Shown: positions 36,712 to 47,458 of the stretch, in pieces
How the letters are laid out: each line of letters starts with the position of its first letter
How positions within the stretch are numbered: the first letter of the stretch is position 1
Assembly: GCA_026545765.1 (NCBI GenBank)
Contig: CM048841.1
Location: 105,745,542-105,809,541 of the forward strand
DNA: 64,000 bases
Reading direction: 5' to 3'
From: Plantago major
Lineage: Eukaryota; Streptophyta; Magnoliopsida; Lamiales; Plantaginaceae
The notes under the pieces: model-generated
Databases searched by the model: none
Told to the model about the DNA's origin: nothing
What the model saw: the letters and a program-made list of their open reading frames with translations, nothing else
Position numbers and translations under genes: made by a program

Positions 36712-37511
36712 CACTACAAGAAAGCCTTTTTCTAGCCACGGAAATCTAGCGATGGAAAGAATCCGTCGCTAGCTAGCGACGAATCGCTAGCTCTAGCGAC
36801 GGATAAGATCTAACGACAGATAAGCATTTCCGTCGTTAGATTTAACGACGGATTTATCCGTCGTTACATCGTTATGTAACGACGGATAAGACTATCCGTC
36901 GTTAACTCTAACGACGGAAATGCTTATCCGTCGTTAGATTAGTTGACCAGATTTTTTTTAAAAAAATAACGGAAAACTGCAACTCTAGCGACGGATAGAC
37001 TAGCGACGGATAGTCTATCCGTCGCTAGAGTTGCAGGTTATTACGGGAAGCAGAATGCTTCCCTCCCCCATTTTTTCTTCTTCTTCCTTTCTTCTCCCCA
37101 TTTCGGCCAAAGCCTTTCCGGTCCAAATCTCAACCATTTGGTCCATTCTTCGTGTCCATTCGAAGCTCGTGAATCAACGAGGTCAATTTTGCCGTCAATC
37201 TCAAATTCCATCCGCTCATTTCTTCGGATTCGAAGGTAAACCCTAATTTTTTATATTTGGGGATTTTGTTACTTTGGACTAATTTGAGCAATTGAATGTA
37301 AATGGAGAGTATATAGTACTTAGTTTAGAGGTAATTAGGTAATGTTTTACCTTTGAGATGTGCAATTGATATATATTGATTGTGAATTTGAATTTTTAGT
37401 ATAATGTTAGTATGTTTGTAAGTATGTTGGGCTTTTAATTAATTTGATATTGGTGTATATTTAGTAAAATTATGAAGATTTAGTACCTCGTTTTGAAACC
37501 CTAACTTTTTT

Positions 37512-38848
37512 TACATATTTGAAAAATTTACCGAGATCGTCGATGGTGCTACGTGGGAGGGAAAGTTGGTGTTGTTCCCTAATGGCAGGAGGAAGTAAGT
37601 ATTATATATACATTTGTAGAACATAACTTAAGATAAGTGTTTATATATATGTCACATGAATTGTCTAATAAATATATGTACTCTTCTATATGTCATTCAT
37701 AACTGCAGGTTGTGGCCTCAGCAATCTTCAGACGACCTGCATGAGATATTCAAGCTTAGGAGGAAGTTGCCGGGCCAGGGAGGCGAAAAGTGGAGCACAC
37801 TCAAGGCTGAGACGAAGCACTTCTACTTTGATGAGCTTCGGGTAAGCTTTTATATTTCGACAATTTGTTGTGGTATGTTAGCCACTTAATTGGGTGATAT
37901 GTTAGTCACCATTGTGTTAGTAAATTCTCGGACAATTTGTGTGGTATGTTAGCCATTTACTTGGGTGATATGTTAGTCACCATTGTGTTAGTAAATTCTA
38001 GGACAATTTGTGTGGTATGTTAGCCACTTACTTGGGTGATATGTTAGTCACCATTGTGTTAGTAAATTCTAGGACAATTTGTGTGGTATGCACTTGGGTG
38101 AAATGCACCATTGTTTATCTTGAAATTGTGACCTTGGGGCATTAATTTTTACTTTGAATGGAATTGGAATGTAGAAAAAAATACTACATTCCGACTGGCC
38201 TTATTCCCCAGATGTGGCCTGTTTTCGAGAGTTTGGGCTCTGACCTGTATAGGCATATGGTGGCTGACATGAAAAAATACCGAAACAAAGGAAAGCCGCC
38301 ACAGTATAGGCATATTGGGGACGAAGAGTGGGCTATGTGGCATGAGTATTGGAGACTTAATCACGTCGAGGATCAGTCCGACAAGAGTGTAACCTACCGA
38401 CTGAGCCGCGAGATGGTAAGGGCTCTGCCAGGCATCACTTCGGATCACGAGCTGTTGTCACTGATCGCCAGATGTCGGTAAGTATATATATGTGTATTCT
38501 GATTACAACATGATTTGTACACATGTGTATTGCTTTCATTTATACCAATTTACCACTTGTTTGCATTCCTACCAACTTACTAACTACTTGTTGCAATATA
38601 TAATGTTCTTTAGCTGAACCTGAACCAACCCAAGACTTGCCTAGAGCAAATGAAGATGGGAAAGTTCAAGAACGGCGTTTGGGTGGACCAGAAGTCCGAG
38701 CTTATTGCGGTATGTGTATTTGCTAAGTGTTACAGTTGTATATGCATGTGTATTATAAATTAAATATGAAATTGTAGCTCATTTCGTATACACTTGACTA
38801 TTACAGAGTGAGGTGGAGCGGATCATTGCGGAGAGGTCGCCGAGGTGA
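37512..38848 (+). pseudogene. Ptta/En/Spm transposase-family-like gene inside the CACTA element, decayed
   Basis: Exon-like blocks with consensus borders: to 37594 (GTAAGT donor), 37709-37841 (GTAAGC donor), 38175-38477 (GTAAGT), 38614-38709 (GTATGT) and 38807-38848. Readable segments include WEGKLVLFPNGRR, WPQQSSDDLHEIFKLRRKL, MWPVFESLGSDLY, EEWAMWHEYWR and FKNGVWVDQKSELIA. Spacing of Trp residues and the terminal (G)xWVDxKS block recall the plant transposase 24 (Ptta/En/Spm) family, which accompanies TNP2 in CACTA elements. Frames do not join cleanly across the 38175 and 38614 acceptors, so it is probably non-functional. A pyrimidine-rich 5' exon-like segment (about 37060-37235, with a GTAAAC donor) precedes it. 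It could instead be a captured host gene. Confidence 0.55.
37859..38110 (+). repeat. 71-bp minisatellite in an intron of the CACTA gene
   Basis: Three and a half units starting GACAATTTGT at 37859, 37931, 38002 and 38073, with a period of 71-72 bp and few differences. The last unit is truncated. Confidence 0.92.
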
Positions 38849-39663
38849 GGAGTTGTCGTGGAAGAACAAGACCGGATCTTTCTATTAAGTCAACCCACCC
38901 GACAACAAGGGTCGGGTTTATGGTCTTGGTAGTTATGGCGAGACACGACGTAGAGCTTCTCCGTGTCCCAAAAAGAATCTCGGGGACATGGTGGTGTTTA
39001 CACGAGGTGTCGGCGGATGGTGAATGAAGCGGTGACTCCTCCGGTCGAGATTGGAAATCTGGGATGAGCAGCTCATATGAATCGAGGATGGAAGAGCTCG
39101 ATGTCAGATATGAGCCGAATACCCGACCCTCGTCTTAGTGATGTTGTGATATTTTGGATACTATGCTACTTTTTACTTTGTTGGATATTTGGATTTATAT
39201 TCGGATATGTAGACTTTATTTTGGATAATTTGTTTTTTGGATGAATCGTTGTTGTTAATTAATGCAATTTCTCCTTTGTGACAGGTCACTATTAATTATA
39301 TTTGTTGAAAAAAACAGGTGAAAATTATAAAATAATTTTTAAAAAAAAATTAAAAAAACAGTAGTTTAGCGACGGATAATTATCCGTCGCTAATCAACGA
39401 ATTAGGGCGTTCTAGCCCTAATTCGATTAGAGACGGATAATTATCCGTCTCTAATGGCGACGGAGGGTCAACGCCCTATCCGTCGCCAATTCCGTGGCTA
39501 TTAGCGATGGATACAAATCCGTCGCTAATTCGCCTTAGAGACGCCCGTCATTAAGACGGGCGTCTATCCGTCGCTAAGGCCGTCGCTAAGGCCTTAGCGA
39601 CGGATCGGCAGGGGGTTTAGCGACGAATAATTCCGTCGCTAAACCCCTGTTTTTTTTGTAGTG

Positions 39664-40131
39664 AGTCCTATGTTTATACAAGTTACAAGTTTATGAAACA
39701 AATGTTACTTTTAACTCTCTCCGAATTTCACTATTTTCAGTGTTCCTGGTGCATTTGATATTTTATATTTGGAATGGCTGGTTGGGATTCAAGTGACTAT
39801 TGTCAATTTGAAATAGGACCATATTAGATGTATTGTAATGGTTTTGAAACCTATATTCATCCTAATCCCAGATTCTTTCATACGGATTGACCCGGGATTC
39901 ACTTATTCGATTACTTCATGGAACATGAACAATTTTAATACCTTTACAAATCCAAATAAGTATAATCTACTTCTTATGACGAGTATAGTCCAATCTTCTC
40001 TAGAAAACTATTTGATGGTAGAAATGTGTATTATAATTGATTTATGGATAAAGTTGTACTTGTTCTTCTATATTACTCTCTTCTCTCTTGTTCTCGTTTG
40101 TTTTAGTTTTTTTTTTTTTTATATATAGGAG
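39664..40131. other. Intergenic, no gene seen
   Basis: AT-rich. It ends in a T run and TATATATAGG (about 40122-40131) just before the next reading frame. Confidence 0.5.
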
Positions 40132-40512
40132 ATGTTTGGCGGGAGAGATGATTTCCCCAATTTATATAACCCGATTCATCATAAATCTATCTCATCCCAA
40201 AACAATTTTCTTGGTTTTTTATTCAATCAACCTCAATTTTCAAAGTTTTCAGTCGGCAGAAACTGTGAGAAGACTGGCAGAAACCTCAAGGATCTCTACT
40301 TGGCTGTGGATGAGCTCAATTCCGCCTGCAAGGATTTGTATTCGAGTGTCATGGCATCCTGGTACGCTTTCAAAAAAGTTCAAGCTCTCTGTATGACGGT
40401 TGCCATGGCAGCAAAGGCCGTTTATACTGGTAATGGTGATGGTAGTGGTGATGTGAAGGTTCCGCCGAATTCACGATTTAGTCCGCCGGCACTTGTGCTA
40501 GTCTTCTTTTAG
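40132..40512 (+). CDS. Orphan ORF, 126 aa, unknown; probably a gene fragment
   Basis: The frame opens MFGGRDDFPNLYNP and is preceded by a TATATATAGG stretch. Its middle (NLKDLYLAVDELNSACKDLY, then SVMASWYAFKKVQ) has amphipathic helical character and normal amino-acid composition, unlike random frames nearby. I recognise no family. It ends abruptly 18 bp before copy B of the 0.2-kb repeat, so it may be the front of a longer gene cut by rearrangement. Confidence 0.35.
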   Translation: MFGGRDDFPNLYNPIHHKSISSQNNFLGFLFNQPQFSKFSVGRNCEKTGRNLKDLYLAVDELNSACKDLYSSVMASWYAFKKVQALCMTVAMAAKAVYTGNGDGSGDVKVPPNSRFSPPALVLVFF

Positions 40513-40530
40513 GCCGCACCAAATTCTCCA

Positions 40531-40724
40531 ATGAAAACGATTTTAAATTAATGAGAGAAAAGATGCAAAAGAGTCTCCAACCTACTTAATATGCACATGC
40601 TCATGGTCAAAGCATAACACGGACAACATGTACGACGTCATTGATATATATAGCTTTGCATGAAGACTTGCATAACGTGCATGCAAAACTACATTTTCTA
40701 CCGTGATGGAAATTCCAGGCGATC
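40531..40724 (+). repeat. Direct repeat copy B (194 bp)
   Basis: Matches 36452-36662. Similarity stops exactly at GATC (40724), where the Helitron-like segment may begin. Confidence 0.85.
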
Positions 40725-40898
40725 GTGTGTGTGTGTTTATATATATAGTGGGTTCACGCAACGCGTGTTATTGTGACATATACTTACAAATAATTGATGA
40801 AATATATGAATGTAAATAATATCGTTGTTTCTGATAATGGCTTTTTTTCGAGTTAAATTAGGGTTTAGGTTAGCACGAATTGATCTGTTTTAATTCAA

Positions 40899-41515
40899 TT
40901 GGAGACAATGGAGAAGAAAGATTGGTTATACTTGTTTTTTTACGATGAATTGATTTGGTTGCGGTTGAATTATGGCTTGAAATTTAATTGGAGAAGACAT
41001 ATTGAATTTTTTTGAATGGTGAATTAAGTTTGTTAGGGTTGCATTAGGGCTTGTAATTCAATTGGATTAAACAGATTTTTTTTTTTAACTAAAGTCTAAT
41101 TTATATATTTATTACAAGTGAGTCCAATTTAACTTAAATTAACGATAACCAATCTTTCTTCTCCATCTTTCTCCAATTGATTTGAACAAGTCATACATAC
41201 CAGAGATAATGCATTTATACCGCTTCATCATTTCTGGGGAGGTGATCTTTTTGTGAATGGCTTTGAGAGTACTTAGAGTAAACATTTTTCTGCTGTGAGT
41301 TTTTGTGAGAACTTTTTAAGGTATATAAAGAGAAAAAAATTGCTTGGGCTAAAAGTAAAATGTATGAGGGGTAAAAAGGGAAGGATCGAGTGGGATCGTT
41401 GTTTTTTTTACGATGAATTGATTTGGTTGAGGTTGAGTTATGGTTTGAAAATTAATTGTAGAAGACAGTTGTGTTTTTTCCATGATAGATTGATTTTGTT
41501 GGGGTTGCATTAAGT
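40899..41515. repeat. Internal repeats of the Helitron-like segment
   Basis: A direct repeat of about 115 bp (about 40935-41050 and 41400-41515, sharing TTTACGATGAATTGATTTGG) and an inverted repeat (about 40899-40932 against 41143-41181, GAGAAGAAAGATTGGTTAT). No coding content is recognised. Confidence 0.6.
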
Positions 41516-43062
41516 ATCATCATTCTTTAAGGCTTGCTGAGAAAATTTGCTTTAGCCATAAAAAGTTTTAAAAACTATTCATTCCCTTCTACAGTGAACA
41601 AATTTAATTTTTGTTGAATCTTTCAAATCTAATGGTGACATAATATTGTAGAACTAGTGAATGTTGCAGAGCTGATTATTTGGTGTTTATTGTTGAAATT
41701 TGAAACTCTAATTTCATCAAGTATGTTGAAATCGGAATTAGGACATTTTTAAAGAACTTAGTAATTTTTTTTGAGGGAATTGATATTTGATGTTTTACAT
41801 AGCAACATCTCACACTGTATAAATCTTTAAAAATCCTGAGCATATGTATTAGAAAATTACAAATCACTCCTTTATTTGAACAAATTGTAAAATACAACAG
41901 TAACATGTTTTATAGTACTTTTCATGATTCATAAAATTGACTCACACAAAGTTACTCCAGATAAACCTCAAGTCGTCTTCAATGGTCCTGGGTACTTCTA
42001 TTTGCTCTCTCCAAAGCTCGTAGGCCGACTCATGCGATAGGATTATCCGTGTTAGTTCGAAGTTGCTTTTTATTCATTTTGGTCTTTCATAATTATTCTC
42101 TCTCAAGACAGGGTCTTTATACATCATACATTAATTTGCATAACCAATAACAAACAAAACATTGGCTTTGAAATAGTAGTTGATAATCTTATGCAAATTA
42201 CGCATAAAAAGAATGTCATAAAAGTCCGGCAAAAATCCACTGCTTAAGGAAATAATATGATCTACAAATAGAGGCTTTTGTATTATATACTTTGACCAAA
42301 ACGAGTGGACGGCCGATCCATAAAAAGGAGAAATTCAGCCCATCCATCAAGCAACTACTCTAGTTACTTTTCACAATGATAAATAAATAAACCGCATTAA
42401 TTTAAAGAAACTACTTTTATTCTTAATGTTAAATAAATAAATCACATTAAATCATAATGATTCAAAGTATATAGTATAATACATCACTTGTTGGCGCGTG
42501 GGAACTGAACGAATTTTGCTCAATTTGATATGCTACAGTACAATTCTACCTAAAATGATGAACTATGCGCGTGAGAGACACGTCTCCTTCTTCACAAAAT
42601 TCTCTCCTTCCATCTATGTCTTTTCCCCCAAATCAATTTTACACCCCTTTAATAAATTCAATCAGTAAAAAAATCTATATCAATTTTTTTTATCTTACTT
42701 TGAGCTTCATGAACATATAAATTATTTTGGATTTGGTGAATATTTGATTCATGGATCGAATCTAATACATTCCGGCAAATAAGCGGAAGTTCGGTGGAGG
42801 TTGTTCTCATCCGCAAATTGGTGAATTGTGAGTTACCGATTTATAATTGTACTGGTTAGGGGAGTTGTGAAGCACCGACAGTGGATTCATAAAAAAAGTG
42901 TGAAGTAGTTGACAAAGGCCGGTGAACCATCCATAATTGAGAGGACCGATTTGCAAAGGCCGATCGGAGAAAGAGCCGACAATATTCGGCGGAGAAGAAG
43001 CAAATGGAAAGGGCTTATAAATGGAGAGAATTAGTGAAGAAGGAAGTAAATTAAATGAAGAA
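41516..43062. other. Non-coding DNA within the Helitron-like segment
   Basis: No gene or further repeat boundary was recognised in this stretch. Confidence 0.5.
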
Positions 43063-43072
43063 ATAAATAATA

Positions 43073-43777
43073 GGGTGATTTTCGTTTAACACCCTTTTAA
43101 AATGGTCACTAAACATTTAGGTTCTTAATGTTTAAAAAATTACATTGAAGGATAAAATGTAACTTATGAAATAAAAATAATTACAATGAAGGACAAAAGT
43201 CACCCCTCATTATTGATAATATAATTTTACCCTTTAATTTCTCATTTTATTTTTTATATGTTAATTCATCTTATTACAATCAACTCCAAAACTTTTAAAT
43301 TTTGATATATGAACCATCAAAATTTTATTTTTTCATATTTCTAATTTTTTTCGTGCTTAACTAAACCCTAAAATAAAAGATATAAATTCATCGCTACAAT
43401 AAAAACTAGATATTATATGGAAGCTTCGGTTTTACAACTTCCTGGAGCTCGATTACCAGAGCTCCAATGGAATCTATGGAAGCTCCTTATTATTTAAAAA
43501 AATTATTAGTTTAATAAAGAAAGAAAAACATACGAGTTAGGTAGGATAAAAGTTTTAGGGTTAATTAATAGATTTTAAAAGGTTTGAGTCAAATATGTAA
43601 TTAAATGAAATTAACATTTCAAAATAAACGGTTTAATTAAGAAAAAATGGTGTAAATAAAACTTTTTTAACAAAAGTGAACCAAAAACCAAAAGTTGTCC
43701 TTCAATGTAATATTTCAAACATTAGTGACCTAAACGTTCAGTGACCATCTTAAAAGGGTGATATGTGAAAACTCACC
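43073..43777. mobile_element. Mutator-type MITE, 705 bp
   Basis: Terminal inverted repeats of about 85 bp (43073-43157 and 43693-43777), with shared blocks CACCCTTTTAA, GATGGTCACT/AATGGTCACT, TTTAGGT and ATTACATTGAAGGA. They are flanked by a perfect 10-bp duplication ATAAATAATA (43063-43072 and 43778-43787). A 9-11-bp duplication with long TIRs is diagnostic of Mutator-like elements. The interior is non-coding and AT-rich. Confidence 0.9.
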
Positions 43778-44166
43778 ATAAATAATATAGGATGTTTCAA
43801 TCCCAATTTAGACTCGGTTTTATTAGAGTCTCAAGCAATCCTCCTCTTTAGATTGCAATTTTAATTCACTTCTACACTAATTGAGTATCCGTATTCCTTT
43901 TTGAATTGCAAATTTAATTCACTTCTACATTTTCATAAAATTTAACACTATATAAAATACAATTTTCACAACTCAATTAAAATTTTATTATTATTTATCA
44001 GTTAGAACTCGGTTAAAATCTGATAATTGAAGTTGATGCTTATGCCAAGGAGTCTATAAAATGGTAATACAGGAGAATAAGCAAAAGTGCAAAACCCACT
44101 AACACTTAGTAGATTGAATACTAATGTACCAAGCTAAACACGTGTAGCGTGTTACAGAAATTCTAG

Positions 44167-44615
44167 TAAATAAATAAATCACATTAAATTGAAGAAACTA
44201 ATTTTCACAAAATCATGAAAGAAACCTACACTACAGAAGGACTAATTAACTTATGTTTATCATGTTATAGAATATTTGATGAGTGAAAAAATTATGTATT
44301 TTTATGTTTATGTATAAACACTGATGTTCAAGATGTGATCATGACTGCGAGAAAGTATATCTTGCAATATTATCCACAGAAAGTCCTCTTTCAAAAAAGA
44401 TCGAAAGGATTTACTCCGAATTAACAACGTGTTCTTCAGCCATAAAGATATGAGTTTGTTTACAATGCACGAAGAAAGAACAAGGAAACTTTGCTAAACA
44501 AACAACTCTGTTCTCAAACTGAATCGCAATTGATTTCAAATGACATGAGGATCACCTCGTACAAATCACACGCAAAACACAGTAATATACAAACAAATTA
44601 CACCAAATCATCATT
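44167..44615 (-). other. 3' flank of the dirigent gene
   Basis: No gene seen. The part nearest 44616 is the likely 3' UTR of the dirigent gene on the minus strand. Confidence 0.5.
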
Positions 44616-45566
44616 CTAGTAAGCAAGGTAAACACTAATCTGCAGCAAGGTCTCCATTCCATCAGTCTCATGCTGCTGATTCCCTGCTGGGAAAGTCTTC
44701 ACCGTCGCAAATCCCTTTGCGTTCACGTAAATCCCTGTTCCGCCCATAATTGCCAAGTGCGATTCCGACACCGCTGTTCTGTGAACTCCGAAGAAGGTCA
44801 AGCTATCTGCGTAGCCCCCATGTGTGAACATCACTGTGAACGCCATAGTCTGGCTAGTTCCGTCTTCAGAGCTTGCAATGTAGAACCCCTGTGCTTTTCC
44901 GACTAGTCCGGATCCGAGTTCGTGTCCCTCGGTTATTTCGTCGTCGAAAACTGTCATTGTTCCGAACATGAGCTGTTGGAGGGTTTGGCCAGATGGAAAC
45001 TGTGCGCTGTTGAGGACCGGGAAGCCGGGGCCACCTCCGATTATGTTGTTGTTGTTGCCGTTGTCGTTGTTTTGGCCGAAACTGGAGGCGAAACCGCTTA
45101 AGCCAGTAAGGAAAGGGATGTTGTTGTTGCTGATGATTCCACCGTTGGCGTTGTTAGTGGGGACGCCATTGTTGATGGGAAGAATGGCGCCATTTGGCTT
45201 AGCGAATGGGACTTGACCTCCCGCAGTTGGGTTGGCGACGATTCCGGTAACGGCGATAGCTGAAGGGTGGGAGCCACCGAGTATGTCGTGCATGAAGAAT
45301 GTCAGTGAGTGGTCATCAGGGCCTACTGCAGCAGCACCACCAGTAGTGGCAGCAGGGCCGGTGGTGCCTCCTGGAGCGACAGCACCAGTGGTACCTCCTG
45401 GTGAAACACCAGAAACGACAGCACCAGTGTTGCCTCCTGGAGAAACACCGACAGCGGCAGGAGCTGCAGTAGTGTCTTCCTCACCGAGTAGACGAGCTGA
45501 AAGGGCGCTAGAGATGGTGAGGGCTAGAAAGAGGAGGGATAATAGGCCTTTCTGCTGAATTGCCAT
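44616..45566 (-). CDS. Dirigent protein, ESB1/DIR-e-like
   Basis: A single exon of 316 residues. The first 23 residues form a signal peptide (LLSLLFLALTISSALSA). Residues about 40-80 are Gly/Thr/Ala/Pro-rich repeats (SPGGTTGAV type). The dirigent domain begins at about 85 (LTFFMHDILGG) and is interrupted by an Asn/Gly-rich insert (about 125-190). It resumes with LMFGTMTVFDDEITEG, GKAQGFYIASSEDG and AVSESHLAIMGGTGIY. Extended N-terminal regions with an apoplastic dirigent core are typical of Arabidopsis ESB1 (DIR10) and relatives, which pattern lignin at the Casparian strip. Substrate and site here are inferred. A TATA box (CTATATATT on the minus strand, about 45679-45688) lies about 115 bp before the ATG. 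Confidence 0.92.
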   Translation of the reverse strand: MAIQQKGLLSLLFLALTISSALSARLLGEEDTTAAPAAVGVSPGGNTGAVVSGVSPGGTTGAVAPGGTTGPAATTGGAAAVGPDDHSLTFFMHDILGGSHPSAIAVTGIVANPTAGGQVPFAKPNGAILPINNGVPTNNANGGIISNNNIPFLTGLSGFASSFGQNNDNGNNNNIIGGGPGFPVLNSAQFPSGQTLQQLMFGTMTVFDDEITEGHELGSGLVGKAQGFYIASSEDGTSQTMAFTVMFTHGGYADSLTFFGVHRTAVSESHLAIMGGTGIYVNAKGFATVKTFPAGNQQHETDGMETLLQISVYLAY

Positions 45567-45806
45567 GGTTGTTCGAAAAAGCTAGAATGTAGGGAACTGT
45601 TTTTCGGTGTTTCTGCTGTATGATGATTGATGGATTGAGACTTGTTTGAAGATGATTTGAGAGGCAAATGCAGATGGAAATATATAGATTCAAGACTTGA
45701 TGGAGCAAGTAGCTAGTGAACAAAAAAACATGCTGTGGAGTTGATGAGATGGATTAGGTACAAGGTTCTGAAGCAGTTTGGGTGTGTAAAAGCTCTTCTT
45801 TTACAA

Positions 45807-46842
45807 CTAAGAGCCAACCAATTCATCATGGAGAAAACACTCAGCCAGTTTATTCAAACTCCCCTTAACAGCAGATTCATCATCCAACAAATTTCTTTTA
45901 CCAAGATTAATCTGATCTCCGTCTCTTCTAACACAAAGCATGCATCATCCATTTCCCCAGTCCTAACAAGGCCAATCACCAAGGAAAATAATGTCTCGGT
46001 ACGTGGCAAATGTTTACCGTACAACATTGCGTTCAACACCCTCAAACCACCCATGAAGTCGCCAATTCTGCAGAACCCATCAACCACCATCCTGAAAGTA
46101 GCAGCATCAGGCTCATAAAACAAACCTCTCGCACGCTTCATTCAATTTTACCTTCCCTGGCAAGAAAATTCATCAAAACACCGTAATTGACCTCCTCCGC
46201 CTTGCAGCCATGGTACTGCATGTCAAACATCAGCTTCTTGGCTTCATTAAACCTCCCCGAACAACGCAAACCTTCCATCAACAAAGCATTCCTTCTTCTG
46301 ACTCCCTCTCTTCACCACATCCTCAAACAACTTCCTCGCACCATCCACGTCAGTCACCCCTTTTACACAAAAAACACAATCTGAGAATTAAAAGTCACAA
46401 CAGTCGGCTGGCTCGATTCCTCCTCTCTCAACCATTTTATCAAACACCTTCTCGGCACTCTCCCAATCCACTTTCCCCAACAACATCTTGATCATTACAT
46501 TATACGAAACCGAATTCAACCTAAACTTTAACATGTTTATCAACCAATTCCGCCTTTCCATAGTTTTGACCAGTCCTATAAAAATAACTAGCTTCTTGAC
46601 ACTTAAATATTGCATGGTTTGTTTTGAGGAAACTCAGAAGGGAAGCAATGGCATCAAATTTTCTGGCCTAAGCGAGGTTGTAGATAAGAGAGGCATAAGA
46701 AGCATAGTCGTGTTTGAAACCTTCCGTTTCCAAGTATTGGTCGAATAATCGTTTGGGTTCTGGCAGTCTTTGAGATCATTGAGAAATGGGATTGGCGTTC
46801 GGCGTCTGTTTTTTCCTCAAGGTTTTCGATAGAGATTGCCAT
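45807..46842 (-). pseudogene. Pentatricopeptide repeat (PPR) protein pseudogene
   Basis: Minus-strand pieces in different frames read as consecutive P-type PPR motifs: near 46600-46490 (SVSYNVMIKMLLG, AEKVFDKMVERG), near 46310-46150 (GRFNEAKKLMFDMQYHGC, EEVNYGVLMNFLAREG) and 46100-46000 (DAATFRMVVDGFCRIGDF). The first 20-30 codons from 46842 could be the original start. Frame changes occur near 46745, 46400-46330, 46150 and 45900, and stops interrupt it. PPR proteins bind organellar RNA; this copy is clearly decayed. A processed origin cannot be judged, since PPR genes are usually intronless. Confidence 0.75.
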
Positions 46843-47453
46843 GGATGTGGTGAGACTGAGAGTGCCTGTAATTTTCAGCTACAGATTGGAGGTTGATGAT
46901 GATCAATCTTGATTTTGATCGAAAACTATTCGTATCACTAGGAGGAAGAAGATAGAACAAGATTGTTGCTTCATCAAAAGTCAAAATTCACAGGTCAATT
47001 TATACGGTACGATACATTTGACCCTTGTGGATTTTTGATTATTTTACATAGTAACCCCCTCAACTCTTAAGTTTATCGCGTACCACATCTGGATTATTTG
47101 GGTTAGACGGAACGGGAAATTCGTACACTAGTGCGAAAACCAAATAAAATCTTCAGATATTTTGATGTGTCCGTAAACAGTGCCTTTATATCGCCATTTT
47201 CCACCTACGGTTCATACTTTCATTTTGAATATCGATTTCCCCTTGTACATTTAACTAAGAAATTTAAAATCTTAAACATTGTCAGGACATATTTTAACTT
47301 AGTCGTTTGATGTGGGTCAACCCGGTTTAACCATTATTTAATAAACTTATAAGGCTGAAAAATCCAAATAAACTGTAACACCCTAAATTTTGGGGAAAAC
47401 TTATTAAAAAACTGGGTTGGTTTGGTGAGTTTATTTTAAAAAAGCTAAAGATT
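46843..47453. other. Intergenic, no gene seen
   Basis: AT-rich. About 47370-47400 (AACACCCTAAATTTTGGGG) may be the edge of another LTR-like relic, but no partner end was found. Confidence 0.45.
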
Positions 47454-47458
47454 TTAAA

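Larger units (their letters stand above)
36712..39663 (+). mobile_element. CACTA (En/Spm) transposon, 2.95 kb, non-autonomous
   Basis: The left end is CACTACAAGAAAGCC and the right end reads CACTACAAAAAAAAC on the minus strand. The 3-bp target duplication AGT is at 36709-36711 and 39664-39666. Both subterminal regions are packed with TAGCGACGGATA motifs in both orientations (about 36740-37030 and 39365-39650), the kind of array bound by TNPA-like proteins. Inside is a decayed multi-exon gene (37512-38848) but no TNP2-type transposase, so movement would need a helper element. Confidence 0.93.
40723..44166 (+). mobile_element. Helitron-like segment, non-autonomous (candidate)
   Basis: The 3' end has a hairpin AACACG-TGTAG-CGTGTT (44137-44153), 9 bases before CTAG (44163-44166), followed by T. 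This is the Helitron 3' signature (hairpin, then CTRR, insertion between A and T). A 5' TC follows A at 40722-40724 and leads into TATATATAGTGGGTTCACGC, which has the same GCGTGTTA flavour as the 3' end. No Rep/helicase gene is present. The 5' end is less certain than the 3' end. Confidence 0.45.

Noticed and set aside
45232..45558. Plus-strand Pro/Ala-rich frame of 108 codons
   Set aside because: Antisense of the Gly/Thr-rich part of the dirigent gene.
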